This document shows positions 34,058 through 43,184 of a DNA stretch of 64,000 nucleotides, piece by piece (position 1 is the first letter of the stretch; each line of letters opens with the position of its first letter). Position numbers and translations under genes: made by a program. The notes below the pieces were generated by a model, which saw only the letters and a program-made list of their open reading frames with translations, made no database searches and was not told the origin of the DNA. Origin of the DNA: Georgenia soli (GTDB taxonomy: Bacteria; Actinomycetota; Actinomycetes; Actinomycetales; Actinomycetaceae); contig NZ_PDJI01000004.1 of NCBI RefSeq assembly GCF_002563695.1, forward strand, positions 3,348,001-3,412,000, given 5' to 3'.

Positions 34058-35485
34058 ATGAGCGGAACGCTGGCCGAGAAGGTGTGGGACGCGCACGTGG
34101 TGCGCAAGGGCGTCGACGGTGCGCCCGACCTTCTCTACATCGACCTGCACCTGGTGCACGAGGTCACCAGCCCGCAGGCGTTCGAGGGCCTCCGGCTCGC
34201 GGGCCGCCAGGTGCGCCGCCCTGACCTCACGATCGCGACGGAGGACCACAACACCCCGACGCTGAACATCGACCGGCCGATCGCCGACCCGACCAGCCGC
34301 ACGCAGATCCAGACCCTGCGCAACAACGCCGAGGAGTTCGGCATCCGCCTGCACTCCCTGGGCGACGCCGACCAGGGCATCGTGCACGTCGTCGGCCCCC
34401 AGCTCGGCCTGACCATGCCCGGCCTCACGGTGGTCTGCGGCGACTCGCACACCTCCACCCACGGCGCCTTCGGCGCGCTGGCGTTCGGCATCGGCACCTC
34501 CGAGGTCGAGCACGTGCTCGCGACCCAGACGCTCCCGCTGACGCCCTTCAGGACGATGGCGATCAACGTCGAGGGCCAGCTGCGCGAGGGCACCACCGCC
34601 AAGGACATCATCCTGGCGATCATCGCCAAGATCGGCACCGGCGGCGGCCAGGGCTACGTCCTGGAGTACCGCGGCGAGGCCATCCGCAACCTCTCGATGG
34701 AGGCGCGGATGACCATCTGCAACATGTCGATCGAGGCGGGCGCCCGCGCCGGCATGATCGCCCCCGACGAGACCACCTTCGAGTACATCAAGGGCCGCCC
34801 GCACGCCCCCGAGGGTGCCGACTGGGACGCCGCCGTCGAGTACTGGAAGACGCTGCGCAGCGACGACGACGCGGTGTTCGACGCCGAGATCACCCTGCGC
34901 GCCGACGAGCTCGAGCCGTTCGTCACCTGGGGCACCAACCCCGGCCAGGGCCTGCCGCTCTCCGCCCGCGTGCCGGACCCGGTCGACATCGCCGACGAGT
35001 CCGCCCGCAAGGCCGCCGAGCGCGCCCTGGAGTACATGGCGCTGACCCCCGGCACCCCGCTGCGCGACATCGCCGTGGACACGGTGTTCATCGGCTCGTG
35101 CACGAACGGCCGCATCGAGGACCTGCGCGCCGTCGCCGAGGTCGTCAAGGGCCGGAGGAAGCACGACGACGTCCGCGTGCTCGTCGTCCCCGGCTCCGCC
35201 CGGGTCCGGCTGCAGGCCGAGGCGGAGGGCCTGGACCAGGTCTTCCTCGACTTCGGTGCCGAGTGGCGCAACGCCGGCTGCTCGATGTGCCTGGGGATGA
35301 ACCCCGACCAGCTGAAGCCGGGGGAGCGGGCGGCGTCGACGTCGAACCGCAACTTCGAGGGCCGGCAGGGCAAGGGCGGTCGCACGCACCTCGTCTCGCC
35401 GTTGGTCGCCGCCGCCACCGCCGTCCGCGGCACCCTGTCCGCGCCGGCAGACCTCGCACCCGCCGCCGAGCCCGTCCACGCCTGA
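34058..35485 (+). CDS. leuC: 3-isopropylmalate dehydratase large subunit
   Basis: A [4Fe-4S] isomerase subunit that, with LeuD, interconverts 2- and 3-isopropylmalate (and citramalate to methylmalate in the CimA route). It has 475 residues. Cluster cysteines are in [14 protein letters not shown] and [35 protein letters not shown] is the aconitase-family signature. GGGAGAG precedes ATG 34058. leuD follows after 14 bases. Confidence 0.97.
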   Translation: MSGTLAEKVWDAHVVRKGVDGAPDLLYIDLHLVHEVTSPQAFEGLRLAGRQVRRPDLTIATEDHNTPTLNIDRPIADPTSRTQIQTLRNNAEEFGIRLHSLGDADQGIVHVVGPQLGLTMPGLTVVCGDSHTSTHGAFGALAFGIGTSEVEHVLATQTLPLTPFRTMAINVEGQLREGTTAKDIILAIIAKIGTGGGQGYVLEYRGEAIRNLSMEARMTICNMSIEAGARAGMIAPDETTFEYIKGRPHAPEGADWDAAVEYWKTLRSDDDAVFDAEITLRADELEPFVTWGTNPGQGLPLSARVPDPVDIADESARKAAERALEYMALTPGTPLRDIAVDTVFIGSCTNGRIEDLRAVAEVVKGRRKHDDVRVLVVPGSARVRLQAEAEGLDQVFLDFGAEWRNAGCSMCLGMNPDQLKPGERAASTSNRNFEGRQGKGGRTHLVSPLVAAATAVRGTLSAPADLAPAAEPVHA

Positions 35486-35499
35486 GGAGCCAAGGAACC

Positions 35500-36183
35500 A
35501 TGGAGAAGTTCACCCAGCACACCGGCGTCGGCGTCCCCCTGCGGCGCAGCAACGTCGACACCGACCAGATCATCCCCGCCGTCTACCTCAAGCGCGTGAC
35601 GCGCACCGGCTTCGAGGACGCGCTGTTCGCCGCCTGGCGCGGCGACCCCGACTTCATCCTCAACCAGCCGGCCTACGCGCCGGGCTCCGTGCTCGTCGCA
35701 GGCCCGGACTTCGGCACCGGCTCCTCCCGCGAGCACGCGGTGTGGGCGCTGAAGGACTACGGCTTCCGCGTGGTCCTCTCGCCGAAGTTCGCCGACATCT
35801 TCCGCGGCAACGCCGGCAAGCAGGGCCTCGTGGCCGGCGTCATCAGCCAGGAGGACGCCGAGATGATGTGGAAGGTGCTCGAGAACGAGCCGGGCACCGA
35901 GGTGACCGTCGACCTGGTGGAGCGCACCGTCGTCGCCGGCGACGTCCACACCACCTTCCAGATCGACGACTACACGCGCTGGCGCTTGCTCGAGGGCCTG
36001 GACGACATCGGCCTGACCCTGCAGAACGAGCCCGACATCACCGCCTTCGAGGAGACCCGGGCGTCCTGGCGGCCCAGGACCCTGCCCGCCAGGACGCTGC
36101 CCCCGGTGCACGTCATGGCGGCCCGCCCGGTCGGCGGCGACGGCGGCGGACTGCCCGCCCACGCCGACGCGCCCCTCTCCTGA
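35500..36183 (+). CDS. leuD: 3-isopropylmalate dehydratase small subunit
   Basis: The swivel-domain partner of LeuC. It has 227 residues from ATG 35500 ([20 protein letters not shown]), with AAGGA just upstream. [21 protein letters not shown] and [17 protein letters not shown] are the substrate-loop signatures. The last 35 residues (Pro/Arg/Gly-rich) extend beyond the conserved domain. A 15-bp terminator hairpin follows at 36247-36280. Confidence 0.96.
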   Translation: MEKFTQHTGVGVPLRRSNVDTDQIIPAVYLKRVTRTGFEDALFAAWRGDPDFILNQPAYAPGSVLVAGPDFGTGSSREHAVWALKDYGFRVVLSPKFADIFRGNAGKQGLVAGVISQEDAEMMWKVLENEPGTEVTVDLVERTVVAGDVHTTFQIDDYTRWRLLEGLDDIGLTLQNEPDITAFEETRASWRPRTLPARTLPPVHVMAARPVGGDGGGLPAHADAPLS

Positions 36184-36246
36184 GCCCGGAGCCCTGAGCC
36201 GGGACACGCCCGGACTGCTCGCCGCGCGTCGAACGACGCCGTACCC

Positions 36247-36280
36247 AGCGCCCCGCGGACCCTATGGTCCGCGGGGCGCT
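36247..36280 (+). terminator. Terminator after leuCD
   Basis: Perfect 15-bp stem: 36247-36261 with 36266-36280, loop CTAT. No long T-run follows. The murA start is 130 bases further on; TATCCT near 36333 may be its -10. Confidence 0.75.
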
Positions 36281-36410
36281 GTGTGTCCGAGTCGACACGC
36301 ACCTGCCCTCCACGCGCCCGCGGTGCCCCACGTATCCTGAACCGACCGCGGACCAGCCGGGTCCGCTACGACATTGCGCCCCGTCAGTTCCCGGGGCGGG
36401 TGAGGTGTTT

Positions 36411-37751
36411 ATGAGCGGGCTCCTGACTGTCGAGGGTGGCACTCCGCTGACCGGTGAGATCACCGTGCGCGGCGCGAAGAACTTCGTCTCCAAGGCGATG
36501 GTCGCCTCCCTCCTGGGCGAGGGGCCGTCCGAGCTGGCGAACGTGCCCGTGATCCGCGACGTCGACGTCGTCGCCGACCTGCTGCGCCTGCACGGCGTGA
36601 CCGTGGACCACGACCGCGACGGGGGCGTCCTCCACCTGGACCCCACCGACGTCGAGTCCGCGCACGTGGCGGACATCGACGCCTACGCCGGCTCCTCCCG
36701 CATCCCGATCCTGTTCTGCGGCCCGCTGCTGCACCGGCTGGGCGAGGCGTTCATCCCGGACCTGGGCGGCTGCCGGATCGGCGACCGGCCGATCGACTAC
36801 CACCTGGACATCCTCCGCAGCTTCGGCGCCGTCGTCGACAAGCGCGCGCAGGGCATCCACATCTCCGCCCCCCGCGGCCTGGTGGGCACCAAGATCGAGC
36901 TGCCCTACCCCTCCGTCGGGGCGACCGAGCAGACGCTGCTGACGGCCGTGCGGTCCCGGGGGCTGACCGAGCTGCGGAACGCGGCGATCGAGCCCGAGAT
37001 CGAGGACCTCATCGCCGTCCTGCAGAAGATGGGCGCGATCATCTCGGTCGACACCGACCGCACCATCCGCATCGAGGGCGTCGAGCGCCTGGGCGGCTAC
37101 CGCCACACCGCGCTCGCCGACCGCATCGAGGCGGGCTCCTGGGCCTCCGCCGCCCTGGCCACGCACGGCGACGTCTTCGTCCGCGGCGCCACGCAGCCCG
37201 AGATGATGACCTTCCTCAACACCTTCCGGAAGGTCGGCGGCGCCTTCGACGTGCGCGACGACGGCATCCGGTTCTGGCACCCCGGCGGCGACCTCCACTC
37301 GATCGTCCTGGAGACCGATGTCCACCCGGGCTTCATGACCGACTGGCAGCAGCCGCTCGTCGTCGCGCTCACCCAGGCGAAGGGGCTGTCGATCGTCCAC
37401 GAGACGGTGTACGAGAACCGGTTCGGGTTCACCGACGCCCTGCGCGGCATGGGTGCGACCATCCAGATCTACCGCGAGTGCCTCGGCGGGCTGCCCTGCC
37501 GCTTCGGCCAGCGCAACTTCTACCACTCCGCCGTCGTCTCGGGCCCGACGCCGCTGCGCGCGGCCGACATCGAGGTCCCGGACCTGCGCGGCGGGTTCTC
37601 GCACCTCATCGCGGCCCTCGCCGCCCAGGGCACCTCCCGGGTGCGCGGCATCAGCATCATCAACCGCGGGTACGAGAACTTCATGGGCAAGCTCGAGGCC
37701 CTCGACGCCAAGGTGACGATGGTCGACTCCGCGGTCGCGCCCGCCGTCTGA
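36411..37751 (+). CDS. murA: UDP-N-acetylglucosamine 1-carboxyvinyltransferase
   Basis: MurA transfers enolpyruvate from PEP to UDP-GlcNAc, the first committed step of peptidoglycan synthesis. It has 446 residues from ATG 36411 behind GTGAGG. The PEP-site GAKN is near residue 21-24. The catalytic residue of GGCRIGDRP is Cys121 by my count; this is the fosfomycin-reactive cysteine, not the Asp found in mycobacteria. Its position between leuCD and plsC-gpsA is common in actinobacteria. Confidence 0.95.
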   Translation: MSGLLTVEGGTPLTGEITVRGAKNFVSKAMVASLLGEGPSELANVPVIRDVDVVADLLRLHGVTVDHDRDGGVLHLDPTDVESAHVADIDAYAGSSRIPILFCGPLLHRLGEAFIPDLGGCRIGDRPIDYHLDILRSFGAVVDKRAQGIHISAPRGLVGTKIELPYPSVGATEQTLLTAVRSRGLTELRNAAIEPEIEDLIAVLQKMGAIISVDTDRTIRIEGVERLGGYRHTALADRIEAGSWASAALATHGDVFVRGATQPEMMTFLNTFRKVGGAFDVRDDGIRFWHPGGDLHSIVLETDVHPGFMTDWQQPLVVALTQAKGLSIVHETVYENRFGFTDALRGMGATIQIYRECLGGLPCRFGQRNFYHSAVVSGPTPLRAADIEVPDLRGGFSHLIAALAAQGTSRVRGISIINRGYENFMGKLEALDAKVTMVDSAVAPAV

Positions 37752-37861
37752 GACCGGAGCGGCTCCCGACGGGGCGGGGACGACGGCGCGACGCCGGGGT
37801 CCCCGCCCCTCGTCGTCGCCGTACCGCTGTGGGAGCTCGACGTCTTGGGCACACTGTCGGC

Positions 37862-38368
37862 ATGAACGTCGCCGAGCTGCTCATCGAGGCCTACTCCCGC
37901 ATCCCTGACGAGGCCGCGCGGATCCTCCGGGGCCTGGACGACGCCGCACTGACCTACCGGCCCGACCCGGACGCGAACTCGATCGCCTGGCTGGTCTGGC
38001 ACCTCGCCCGCGGCCAGGACGCCCAGGTGGCCGCGTGCTCCGGGGACGAGCAGGCCTGGACCGCCGCCGGGTGGGCCGCCCGCATGGGCCTGCCCTTCGA
38101 CCCGTCAGCCACGGGGTACGGCCAGTCCAGCGCCGAGGTGGCCCAGGTGCGGGTCGGCGCGGAGGACCTGCTGGGCTATCTCGGAGACGTGCACCGGCGC
38201 ACGGTCGCCTTCCTCGCGACGTTGGCTGAGGAGGACCTCGACCGCGTGGTGGACGAGGCCTGGGACCCGCCCGTGACCCTGGGGGTCCGGCTCGTCAGCA
38301 TCGTCGGCGACGACCTGCAGCACCTCGGGCAGGCGGCGTACGTTCGCGGCCTGGTCCAGCGGGCCTGA
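37862..38368 (+). CDS. DinB-superfamily protein (DUF664/mycothiol transferase type)
   Basis: A 168-residue four-helix-bundle protein: SIAWLVWHLARGQDAQV carries the first conserved histidine and GDDLQHLGQAAYVRG the second pair region. This is the DUF664/DinB type often annotated mycothiol transferase in actinobacteria. CACACT (37850-37855) ends 6 bases before ATG 37862, a leaderless arrangement. The 38369-38602 gap after it holds four 19-bp repeat units. Confidence 0.78.
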   Translation: MNVAELLIEAYSRIPDEAARILRGLDDAALTYRPDPDANSIAWLVWHLARGQDAQVAACSGDEQAWTAAGWAARMGLPFDPSATGYGQSSAEVAQVRVGAEDLLGYLGDVHRRTVAFLATLAEEDLDRVVDEAWDPPVTLGVRLVSIVGDDLQHLGQAAYVRGLVQRA

Positions 38369-38396
38369 GCCCGCGCCAGCGCAAGCGTGCCGAGCC

Positions 38397-38472
38397 GTCA
38401 TCTTCTCGCCGAGCCGTCATCTTCTCGCCGAGATGTCGTCCTCTCGCTGAGATGTCATCTCCTCACCAGAGC
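38397..38472 (-). repeat. 19-bp-period array, minus orientation (38.4 kb)
   Basis: Four units begin at 38397, 38416, 38435 and 38454, exactly 19 bp apart; two are identical (GTCATCTTCTCGCCGAGCC). It starts 29 bases after the DinB stop. Reverse-complemented, the unit has the same skeleton as the arrays at 24.5 and 38.9 kb. Confidence 0.85.
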
Positions 38473-38602
38473 CTGACGGCGGTCGCAGGTAGTCAGTGCA
38501 TGGGCCCAGACGAAGGCGCGCTCAGAGGCGGGGACCCGTTCTATGTCCGCGATGCCCCGAGGGTCTCGACCGGCGCCATCGGTGGCCTACCGCGAGGCCG
38601 CG

Positions 38603-38959
38603 TCATCGGCTGCTGGAGGGCGCCGGGCCGAGGGCTAGCACCAGCAGGTAGACGAGCGTGCCGAGCACCAGGCCGACGCCGATCGGGATCGCCCAGCCCG
38701 CCCACCGAGCGCCCGTCGAGCGGCCCACGAGGCCCAGGACGAGGACCGCGGTTCCCAGGAGCCAGCCGCTCCAGCCCAGCACCGCAAGGGCGAGTCCCAC
38801 GAGGGCGCCCATCACAACGACGGGCACCACGACCAGGCGGGGCAGCCGGCGCTCGTGCGGCTCCACGACCAGCTCCTCACCGTCGAGGTTCGGGCGCCCC
38901 CGGGACCCCAGAGTCGAGGGGGCTACGGAGATCGTGACATGTCGGTGAGTTCGTGACAT
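38603..38959 (-). CDS. Small membrane protein, start uncertain
   Basis: As drawn, 118 residues. A charged N-terminal half (about 40 residues) precedes two or three closely packed hydrophobic segments (LVVVPVVVMGALVGLALAVL; WLLGTAVLVLGLVG; IPIGVGLVLGTLVYLLVL). The ATG at 38959 lies inside the 19-bp repeat array, so the first 12 residues are translated from repeats and the real start may be an internal codon. It resembles generic actinobacterial two- or three-helix proteins; no function is recognised. Flanked on both sides by arrays in opposite orientation. Confidence 0.45.
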   Translation of the reverse strand: MSRTHRHVTISVAPSTLGSRGRPNLDGEELVVEPHERRLPRLVVVPVVVMGALVGLALAVLGWSGWLLGTAVLVLGLVGRSTGARWAGWAIPIGVGLVLGTLVYLLVLALGPAPSSSR

Positions 38960-39039
38960 CTCGGTGAGTTCGTGACATCTCGGTGAGTTCGTGACGCCTC
39001 GGCGAGTATGTGACCTCTCGGCGACGGGGTGAGATGTGG
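38934..39039 (+). repeat. 19-bp-period array, plus orientation (38.9 kb)
   Basis: Units begin at 38934, 38953, 38972, 38991 and 39010, with a degenerate sixth at 39029. The consensus is GTGACATCTCGGTGAGTTC. The array overlaps the 5' end of the small membrane protein gene and lies directly upstream of plsC. Confidence 0.88.
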
Positions 39040-39084
39040 CGCTTCCCGAGAGGAGTCCCCGGCACGACGACTACCATCGCGAAC

Positions 39085-39945
39085 GTGCAGCCACGTCAAC
39101 AGTCCGGTGTCTACCGCTTCCTCGTCGGGGTGCTCCGGCCCACGATGACGCTGATGACCCGGCGGACGTGGCGCGGCGGGGAGCACCTGCCCGCCTCCGG
39201 AGGCTTCATCGCCGTCGCGAACCACGTGAGCAACATGGACCCGCTCACGTTCGCCCACTACCTGTACGACCACGGGGCGGCCCCGAAGTTCCTGGCGAAG
39301 TCCTCGCTCTTCCACGCACCGGTCCTCGGCAGGCTGCTGGCCGCCGCCGACCAGATCCCGGTCCACCGCGGCACGTCACGCGCCGGGGAGTCCCTCGTGG
39401 CGGCCGAGCAGGCCGTGCTGGCAGGGGAGTGCGTCGGGATCTTCCCCGAGGGCACGCTCACCCGGGACCCCGACATGTGGCCGATGACCGGCAGGACCGG
39501 GGCCGCACGCCTGGCCCTGGCCACCCGCGCCCCGGTCATCCCGGTCGCGCAGTGGGGCGCCCACCGCCTCCTGCCCCGGTACACCGCACGGTTCCGGCCC
39601 TTCCCGCCCAAGCCCGTCACCGTCGTCGCCGGCCCGCCCGTCGACCTCGACGACCTCTACGGCCGCCCGCTGGACCAGGACGTCCTGCGCGAGGCGACCG
39701 CGCGGATCATGGCGGCCGTCACCGCGCTCCTCGCTGACATCCGCGGCGAGGAACCGCCGGTCCGGCCCTACGACATGCGCCGCGACGGCGACCCGCGCGC
39801 CGCCCACGACGCAGCCAGCGCCCAGCGGCTCGCCGCGCGCCTGGAACGCCAGGCCGCCCTCCGTCGTCGGCTCACGGCCGGCCGTGAGCACCTGACCGCC
39901 CTGCGAGCCAGGCAGTCGGCCCGCCGGGCCGGGGGCCGCCCGTGA
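39085..39945 (+). CDS. plsC: 1-acyl-sn-glycerol-3-phosphate acyltransferase
   Basis: A membrane-associated acyltransferase that makes phosphatidic acid. NHVSNMD is the H(X4)D catalytic motif and IFPEGTLTRD the FPEGT motif. GTG 39085 (MQPRQQSGVYRFL) was chosen because TACCAT (39072-39077) ends 7 bases upstream, a leaderless layout; the frame is open to 39010 but that part is repeat. It has 286 residues with a basic, Ala/Arg-rich C-terminal tail. Its stop overlaps gpsA (GTGA), linking two phospholipid steps. Confidence 0.92.
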   Translation: MQPRQQSGVYRFLVGVLRPTMTLMTRRTWRGGEHLPASGGFIAVANHVSNMDPLTFAHYLYDHGAAPKFLAKSSLFHAPVLGRLLAAADQIPVHRGTSRAGESLVAAEQAVLAGECVGIFPEGTLTRDPDMWPMTGRTGAARLALATRAPVIPVAQWGAHRLLPRYTARFRPFPPKPVTVVAGPPVDLDDLYGRPLDQDVLREATARIMAAVTALLADIRGEEPPVRPYDMRRDGDPRAAHDAASAQRLAARLERQAALRRRLTAGREHLTALRARQSARRAGGRP

Positions 39946-41021
39946 CCGGCCCCGTGGAGACGGCGGCCGGAACCGTGACAGCCGAGGGGACGACGGCGGA
40001 GGGGACCGCGCCGGACGCGCCGCTGCCCGTCGCGGTCCTCGGGACCGGAGCCTGGGGGACCACGTTCGCGGCGATCATGGCCGACGCCGGCTGCACCGTG
40101 CGGATGTGGGGACGCAGCCCGGAGGTCGTCGAGGAGATCGCCACCCACCGCCGCAACTCCCGCAACCTCGCCGGCGTGACCCTGCCCAGGGGCATCACGG
40201 CGACCACGAACCTCGCCGCGGCCGTCGACGGGGCGCGGGTCGTCGTCGTCGCCCTCCCGTCCCAGTCCGTGCGGGCGGTGCTCGCGCCGCTGGCGGGCAC
40301 GCTGCCGGAGGGCACGGTCGTCGTCTCGCTGATGAAGGGGGTCGAGCTGGGCACCCACCTGCGCATGAGCGAGGTGCTCGCCCAGACCCTCGAGGTCGAC
40401 CCCGGCCACGTCGCGGTGGTCTCCGGGCCGAACCTCGCCAAGGAGATCGCCGGGCACCAGCCGGCCGGCGCGGTGGTGGCCGCGGCCCGGCACGACGTGG
40501 CCGAGCTCGTGGCCCGGGCGTGCGCCGCGCCGTACTTCCGGCCCTACACCCAGACCGACGTGGTCGGCGTCGAGCTGGGCGGCGCGCTGAAGAACGTCAT
40601 CGCGCTGGCGGTCGGCATGGCGCAGGGGCGCGGGTACGGGGACAACACCAAGGCGCTGATCATCACCCGCGGCCTGGCGGAGACGGCCCGCCTGGGCGCC
40701 GCGCTGGGGGCGGAGCCCGGCACGTTCGCCGGGCTGGCGGGCATGGGGGACCTCGTGGCCACCTGCGCCTCACCGCTCTCGCGCAACCACACCCTCGGCG
40801 CGCACATCGGCGCCGGCATGGGCCTCGAGGAGGCGCTGGTGGCGACGGGGGGAACCGCGGAGGGGGTGAAGTCGTGCCGCTCGGTGCTCGACCTCGCCCA
40901 GGCCAACGGTGTCGACATGCCCATCACCGAGGCGGTCGTGGCGGTGCTGCACGAGGGGTGGCCCGTCGGGGAGATGACCGCCGCGCTGCTGGCCCGCCCG
41001 CTCAAGCACGAGCGCGCCTGA
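39942..41021 (+). CDS. gpsA: Glycerol-3-phosphate dehydrogenase [NAD(P)+]
   Basis: This enzyme reduces dihydroxyacetone phosphate to sn-glycerol 3-phosphate for phospholipid synthesis. It has 359 residues. After about 27 low-complexity residues the Rossmann motif VLGTGAWGTTFAAIMADAG appears, then VVSGPNLAKEIAGHQP and the catalytic lysine in ELGGALKNVIALAVG. Given the variable N-terminus, a start inside that region is possible, but GTG 39942 overlaps the plsC stop in the usual 4-base way. Cytoplasmic. Confidence 0.95.
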   Translation: MTGPVETAAGTVTAEGTTAEGTAPDAPLPVAVLGTGAWGTTFAAIMADAGCTVRMWGRSPEVVEEIATHRRNSRNLAGVTLPRGITATTNLAAAVDGARVVVVALPSQSVRAVLAPLAGTLPEGTVVVSLMKGVELGTHLRMSEVLAQTLEVDPGHVAVVSGPNLAKEIAGHQPAGAVVAAARHDVAELVARACAAPYFRPYTQTDVVGVELGGALKNVIALAVGMAQGRGYGDNTKALIITRGLAETARLGAALGAEPGTFAGLAGMGDLVATCASPLSRNHTLGAHIGAGMGLEEALVATGGTAEGVKSCRSVLDLAQANGVDMPITEAVVAVLHEGWPVGEMTAALLARPLKHERA

Positions 41022-41165
41022 GCGCCCGGCCCACGGGCGCTCCGGCCCACGGGCACTCGCACCGGCAGTGCGCGGCCGGCCACCGCCCCGGCGCCCCTTC
41101 CTGTTGTCCGACGCCCCGGCCCGGGCCAGACTGGCCGCTCACGACCCCGTACGAAGGAGCGCACC

Positions 41166-41375
41166 ATGAGCGAGGACAACACGTACAGAGTCACCGAGAT
41201 CTTCGGGACGTCCCCCAACGGCGTCGACGAGGCCATCCGCAACGGCCTGGGGCGCGCGAGCGAGACCTTGCACGGGCTGGACTGGTTCGAGGTCACCGAG
41301 ATCCGCGGGCACCTCGAGGAGGGCAAGATCGCCCACTACCAGGTCGGCCTGAAGGTCGGTTTCAAGCTCGACTGA
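41166..41375 (+). CDS. Dodecin family flavin-binding protein
   Basis: A 69-residue protein that should form a hollow dodecamer binding flavins (riboflavin or FMN), a buffer or storage role. The sequence YRVTEIFGTSPNGVDEAI and LDWFEVTEIRG with the aromatic pair-stacking Trp are family hallmarks, and GLKVGFKL ends the usual fold. GAAGGAG (41153-41159) precedes the ATG at 41166. Standalone. Confidence 0.92.
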   Translation: MSEDNTYRVTEIFGTSPNGVDEAIRNGLGRASETLHGLDWFEVTEIRGHLEEGKIAHYQVGLKVGFKLD

Positions 41376-41416
41376 GCCAGGACGGCCGAGGGCGGCGGGG
41401 CGACCCGCCGCCCGAG

Positions 41417-41512
41417 GCGTCAGCAGCCCGACGCGTCAGCAGCCCGGGGCGTCAGCAGCCCGGGGCGTCAGCAGCCCGGGGCGTCAGCAGTCCGAGGCGT
41501 CAGCCGTCCGTG
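41417..41512. repeat. Six 16-bp tandem repeats at the 3' end of a lipoprotein gene
   Basis: Units begin at 41417, 41433, 41449, 41465, 41481 and 41497. Three are identical (GCGTCAGCAGCCCGGG). The last contains the stop codon (41500-41502) of the minus-strand lipoprotein gene, so the array could have grown from the gene's own 3' end. Confidence 0.9.
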
Positions 41513-42192
41513 GTCCGTACGTCCACCACGAGACGTGCGGGGTCGGTGAGGGTGAAGGCGCGGAACGGGGCCTTCTCGTCGAGGCCGATGAACGCCTGGT
41601 TCTGGCCCTCGAAGATGCCGGTGACCCGGACCTCCTCGATCAGGTCCGCGCCGTCGGTGCCGTAGGAGCCCTGGGCCACCCGCCCGTTCTCGTCCTCGCC
41701 CTCCGGGTAGCGCACGCCGGTGGCGATCACCTGGAGGGTGAAGTCGCCGCCGACGTCGATCACGTCGCCGCGGCCCTCCTCCACGGCCTCGTCCACGTAC
41801 TCCACCCGCCACCCGGGCGTGCCCGTGCCCTCGAAGTCGAACACCACGCGCTCGTAGCCCTCGTGGCTGCCCACCCGGACCCCGGTGGGCAGCAGCTCCC
41901 CGCCGGAGGAGGGCCAGCCGGGGTCATTCTGCGGCTCGGTGCTGTAGTCGGCGCCGTCCGTGGGCTCGGCGGTCTCGTCCGCCGGTACGGCCGTGGCGCC
42001 GTCGTCGGAGTCGTCGCCGCCGTCGGTCGTGGCCGTGGGGGAGGGCGCCGGCGCAGTCGTCTGCTCGGCGGGTGACGACGTCGGCCCGCCCGCGGGCTCG
42101 GGGGCCGGGCTCTCGCCGCCGCCGCTGTTGCACGCGGCCAGCAGGGCCATGCCCACGAGAGCGGTCGTGACCACCCGTGCCGTTCTGCGCAT
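41500..42192 (-). CDS. AMIN-like domain lipoprotein
   Basis: A 230-residue exported lipoprotein: the signal ends in LLAAC at about residue 21, followed by a Pro/Thr/Asp/Glu linker of about 70 residues. The C-terminal 130 residues form an AMIN-like domain, with GYERVVFDFEG and IFEGQNQAFIGLDEKAPFRAF then LVVDV, closely resembling the secreted protein at 23761-24309. It lies directly downstream of a second lipoprotein on the same strand. Likely anchored to the outer leaflet of the membrane; role unknown. Confidence 0.75.
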   Translation of the reverse strand: MRRTARVVTTALVGMALLAACNSGGGESPAPEPAGGPTSSPAEQTTAPAPSPTATTDGGDDSDDGATAVPADETAEPTDGADYSTEPQNDPGWPSSGGELLPTGVRVGSHEGYERVVFDFEGTGTPGWRVEYVDEAVEEGRGDVIDVGGDFTLQVIATGVRYPEGEDENGRVAQGSYGTDGADLIEEVRVTGIFEGQNQAFIGLDEKAPFRAFTLTDPARLVVDVRTTDG

Positions 42193-42309
42193 CCGTCCTC
42201 CTCGGTCGTGGCCCCTCGACGGGTGCCGCTGGGCCCACGCTAGCGGGCGACCGCCGTCGCGCCGCGCACCACCCGCCGCCGATGCCGATCCGTGACCGGA
42301 CGGGCGTGC

Positions 42310-43080
42310 CTACGACGCCGTGGGCCCCGTTCCGGGGTCGGTCACGATGAGCACGAGCGTGCCCGGGTGGTCCATCACCGCCCAGAGCACCGCCCCGGCC
42401 TCGAGACCGACGTAGATGCCGGTGCCCATCGTGGTGTCGGGCGGCCCGACGCTGACGCCGTGGACGCGCGACGGCCCGCCGGGCCTCACCAGCTGCCCCG
42501 GCTCCAGGCCGCCGCCCAGCTCCCCCTGCGCGCCGGTGAGGAAGGCCAGCCCGGTGTCGACGCCGCCGGGCAGCGTCACCTCCGGCGGGAAGTCGGTGAC
42601 GCCGGCGACGGAGAGGACCAGCCCCGCCAGTCCCTCGCCGCCCTCGTAGCTGACGACGACCCGCGACTGGTCGGGGCTCTCCTCGTAGATCTCGATGCCG
42701 GTGACCGAGTAGGTCGGCACGCCGTCGTGCGCGGCCTCCAGGGTCTCCGGGAGAGTCACTGTGTCGAGGCCGCCGAGCCACGGCTCTCCGCCGTCCTCGC
42801 CGTCGAGCAGCGGCGGCGGCGCCTGCCGGGGCCGCCACGGGTAGTCGGCGGGCAGCGGGGATCCCGTGGCGGTCGGCGGTCCCGTCGCGTCGCCCGCGGC
42901 CCCAGTCGGGGTCGCCCCACCCGTGGCGCCGTCGTCGGGGCCAGCGCCACTGCCGGTACCCGTGCCGCCAGAGGTGGAGGGCGGGAGCGGCGTCTCGTCC
43001 TCGGCCCAGACCATCCCGGCGCAGGAGGAGAGCACGACGGCCGCCGCTGTCGCGGCCAGCAGCACGCGGGCAGTTCTCAC
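42310..43080 (-). CDS. Lipoprotein, possible divergent AMIN-like domain
   Basis: A 256-residue lipoprotein from GTG 43080 with lipobox LSSC at about residue 20, a Gly/Thr/Pro/Asp linker (about residues 30-80) and a globular C-terminal domain with VTGIEIYEESPDQSRVVVSYEG and a terminal TLVLIVTDPG strand. The motif order resembles an AMIN-like domain but conservation is weaker than in the two other cases here. It shares its strand and orientation with the lipoprotein at 41500-42192, 118 bases away, so both may be expressed together. Confidence 0.65.
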   Translation of the reverse strand: MRTARVLLAATAAAVVLSSCAGMVWAEDETPLPPSTSGGTGTGSGAGPDDGATGGATPTGAAGDATGPPTATGSPLPADYPWRPRQAPPPLLDGEDGGEPWLGGLDTVTLPETLEAAHDGVPTYSVTGIEIYEESPDQSRVVVSYEGGEGLAGLVLSVAGVTDFPPEVTLPGGVDTGLAFLTGAQGELGGGLEPGQLVRPGGPSRVHGVSVGPPDTTMGTGIYVGLEAGAVLWAVMDHPGTLVLIVTDPGTGPTAS

Positions 43081-43184
43081 GGTTCCCCCACAGGTTGCGC
43101 GGACGGTACGCCTGTTACGTGTGCGCGAGGGCCCCCATCTTGCACCGTGCGGCCGACGGACGACCCGGGTTCGCGGGGCGCCGC

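Noticed and set aside
38934..39084. N-terminal extension of plsC from 39010
   Set aside because: That stretch is the repeat array; homology starts at GTG 39085, which has a -10 at leaderless distance.
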